Positions 62,351 through 64,000 of a stretch of DNA of 64,000 bases are shown here, in pieces (within the stretch, counting starts at the first letter, position 1; each line of letters starts with the position of its first letter). Origin of the DNA: Alloyangia pacifica (GTDB taxonomy: Bacteria > Pseudomonadota > Alphaproteobacteria > Rhodobacterales > Rhodobacteraceae). Location of the stretch: contig NZ_JAIVKX010000005.1 in NCBI RefSeq assembly GCF_020524285.1, forward strand, positions 1 through 64,000. Direction: 5' to 3'. The position numbers and the translations under genes were made by a program. The notes under the pieces were generated by a model. That model did not search any database, was not told where the DNA came from, and was given only the letters and a program-made list of their open reading frames with translations.

Positions 62351-63223
62351 TCATGCGTCGAGGGTGGCGCGATAGGCTTCGTTGATCGGGTCCCAGGCGA
62401 TCTGCAGATCGAGCCAGGCGGCGATGCGCCCGGCGATGACGATGCCGAGATCCACCAGTGCGGCAAGCTCGGTGCCGGGATCGGCGAAGGCCCGTTCCAG
62501 CGCAAAGAGCGCGTCGGCGCTGCTGGTCATGTGGCAGAAGTCCCGCAGCCGGGTGGCGGCCTTGTTCGACGCCAGCGCACCGGCATAGCGCAGGTTCGCC
62601 TCGGCATCTGTCGCCAGCCGCTCGCGCAGCCACCACAGGGTTTCATGCAGTACGCGGGCCTCGGATTCCGCGGCGAAGACCGGACCGGCCGGATGCATGA
62701 TGGCGCGGCTGTCGCGCAGCGTCGCGATGTCGGCAGGGCAGGCGGCCCAGAGCATATCGCGGGCGCGCTGCAGCGTGTCCGGCAGCGACGGGTGATCGAA
62801 AGGCGCAAGCGGCGTGACGCCCTCCGGATCGGTGAGGGAGAGCGCGCCGTCAAAGAGCGTCCGGCCCTGTTCTCGGCGCAGCCGCGCGGCCAGTTCGGTG
62901 ACCCGTTCGACCGGCCCGTCGAGCTGGCCCAGCACCGTGACGGAGGCGGTCTCGGCCTGCAGCGGCGCGAAGGTGATCTCGAGGAACTGCCGCACCGGCC
63001 AGTAGATGAAGGCGCCGGGTTGCGCCGACAGCACGTCGACGCTGCCCTCGGGCGCCTCGACGAAGGGCGCATGCCAGTAGATATGGCTGCCCGCGATCTT
63101 CGGCGTGTGGAGTTGCGCCGGCAGCGGCAGTAGCCCGGCCAGACGCGCCAGCGTGCGCGGCGCGAGGTCGGTGTGGCAGTCGATGGCAAAGCTTTCGTCG
63201 AGGATGGTCAGGTCGAGGCGCAT
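62351..63223 (-). CDS. DUF3830-like (cyclophilin-type) protein with a helical C-terminal domain
   Basis: A 290-aa protein. Residues 1 to about 120 resemble DUF3830, a cyclophilin-like beta-barrel family of about 130-150 aa: LAPRTLARLAGLLPLPAQLH, SHIYWHAPFVEAPEG, GAFIYWPVRQFLEITFAP. The remaining 170 residues are mostly helical, with no motif I recognise (RDFCHMTSSADALFALERAF). DUF3830 proteins occur beside amidase, racemase and transporter genes in catabolic operons. The fusion is longer than the usual family. It overlaps the SDR reading frame region and is divergent from the flavin monooxygenase. Confidence 0.65.
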   Translation of the reverse strand: MRLDLTILDESFAIDCHTDLAPRTLARLAGLLPLPAQLHTPKIAGSHIYWHAPFVEAPEGSVDVLSAQPGAFIYWPVRQFLEITFAPLQAETASVTVLGQLDGPVERVTELAARLRREQGRTLFDGALSLTDPEGVTPLAPFDHPSLPDTLQRARDMLWAACPADIATLRDSRAIMHPAGPVFAAESEARVLHETLWWLRERLATDAEANLRYAGALASNKAATRLRDFCHMTSSADALFALERAFADPGTELAALVDLGIVIAGRIAAWLDLQIAWDPINEAYRATLDA

Positions 63224-63370
63224 TCTATGTCCTGTTGGCGGTGGCTCGGAGCGAGGAGGGCTGCCGCGGCGGCGCGGAGCGGGCGCCCGGCCATATGGCA
63301 GATGAAGTCGCTCAAAGGTGTCCGATATTTGGGCATCCAGCGGAGCTGAAGGCAAGTTTCGAAGGATCTG

Positions 63371-63380
63371 TGTTATAACA
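63371..63380. promoter_or_regulatory. GntR-regulon site 6
   Basis: TGTTATAACA, a perfect palindrome in the divergent promoter region between the DUF3830-like gene (start 63223) and the flavin monooxygenase (start 63461). Confidence 0.65.
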
Positions 63381-63460
63381 TATTGTAAATACCGCTTCGC
63401 CGTGGTTTGCAAGAGCAAGCAATGCGGAAATGCGCTCAGACAGCCCAGCAGGAGAATGAA

Positions 63461-64000
63461 ATGACCGTCGCGAAGTACTGCATCATCGGAGCCGGTGCGG
63501 CAGGGATGGCCGCCCTCAAGACGCTGACCGACGAGGGGTTCGAGGTCGATTGCTATGAAAAGAGCGACCGGGTCGGGGGGCATTGGCACACCGACTACGA
63601 AGCGCTCCATCTGATCACGCCGCGCGACGGCTCGGGTTTCGACGGCTTCCCGATGCCCGCCGACTATCCGGTCTATCCCAGCCGTGACCAGGTGCGCGAC
63701 TACATGGAAGCCTATGCGGACGCCTTCGGCCTGCGCGAGAGGATCCAGTTCAACACCGAGGTGCGCGATGTCTCGCCGCGCGGCACGCGGGGCGAGGCGG
63801 GCTGGACCGTGACTTTGGCGAGTGGCACGCAGATCAACTACGATGCGGTGATCGTGGCCAATGGCCACCTTTGGGATCCGCGTCTGCCCTCGGTCGCCAA
63901 GGATTTCACCGGCAAGTCGCTGCATTCGGGCCGCTACGTGAACACCGGCGACATCGAGGGCCGCGTGCTGGTCGTCGGCTTCGGCAATTCGGGCTGCGAT
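63461..64000 (+). CDS. Flavin-containing monooxygenase, 5' part (truncated by window edge)
   Basis: The first 180 residues of an FMO/Baeyer-Villiger-type flavoprotein. The FAD motif YCIIGAGAAGMAALKTL begins at residue 5, followed by the SDRVGGHWH segment. A second nucleotide-binding motif VLVVGFGNSGCD starts near residue 169 at the window end. ATG 63461 has AGGAG 8 bp upstream. FMOs oxygenate amines, sulfides or ketones with NADPH; beside a demethylase-like flavoprotein and amine oxidase, an N-oxygenation or ketone step in the same pathway is plausible. Confidence 0.9.
   Translation, partial: MTVAKYCIIGAGAAGMAALKTLTDEGFEVDCYEKSDRVGGHWHTDYEALHLITPRDGSGFDGFPMPADYPVYPSRDQVRDYMEAYADAFGLRERIQFNTEVRDVSPRGTRGEAGWTVTLASGTQINYDAVIVANGHLWDPRLPSVAKDFTGKSLHSGRYVNTGDIEGRVLVVGFGNSGCD

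Overview
The window is GC-rich DNA of an alphaproteobacterium. It looks like an accessory replicon or the flexible part of a Rhodobacteraceae (Roseobacter/Salipiger-like) genome: tightly coupled ATGA-overlapping operons, many ABC uptake systems each beside its own regulator, a PQQ alcohol dehydrogenase island, and scattered gene remnants. The taxonomic call is inference from gene style; no rRNA is present. Nearly every operon is a self-contained catabolic module.

Layout. 1-398: end of an IS5-family element, cut by the window edge. 0.6-7.4 kb: a LysR regulator and a 2-oxoglutarate/Fe(II) oxygenase, divergent from a complete BMP-type (nucleoside-like) ABC transporter, with a perfect 16-bp palindrome between them. 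7.8-24.2 kb: a MalT-like LuxR regulator divergent from a long operon. The operon holds a Dpp-type peptide ABC transporter, two HyuA/DUF917 gene pairs in mirrored order around the substrate-binding protein, an isoaspartyl peptidase, an M19 dipeptidase and a zinc alcohol dehydrogenase. This is the best candidate for an undescribed pathway, probably ATP-dependent opening of a cyclic amide or imide followed by peptide hydrolysis.

24.5-31.4 kb: small stress-type genes. These are a GNAT, a frameshifted DUF1772 gene, DUF4345, an NmrA-like protein, AraC, then TetR divergent from YgjV/DsrE/rhodanese, and a DoxX gene behind an FNR-type box. 31.7-37.7 kb: a PQQ island with a cupredoxin-like protein, an ankyrin protein, dihaem cytochrome c, a quinoprotein dehydrogenase carrying the lanthanide-type DxD signature, a beta-propeller and a binding protein. 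38.1-40.9 kb: an IorAB-type molybdenum hydroxylase. 40.97-41.05 kb: tRNA-Arg(UCU). 41.8-43.8 kb: NUDIX hydrolase and PiT phosphate permease. 44.1-46.0 kb: a xylose isomerase C-terminal remnant and two IclR genes, one carrying an in-frame TAA.

46.2-64 kb: a second large catabolic cluster. It has an old-yellow-enzyme-type demethylase/reductase, an Asp/Glu/hydantoin racemase, an Aap-like amino-acid ABC transporter, SDR, RidA, an unrecognised His-rich protein, a FAD amine oxidase, an acetoin-dehydrogenase-like E1alpha/E1beta/E2 set, a GntR(FCD) regulator, another SDR, a DUF3830-like protein and the start of a flavin monooxygenase. Near-identical TGTTATAACA-type palindromes sit in every intergenic control region of this stretch, so it is probably one GntR regulon. 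The enzymes suggest uptake and oxidative deamination or demethylation of an N-substituted or cyclic amino compound, with enamine clean-up by RidA and final cleavage by a thiamine-dependent E1/E2 complex.
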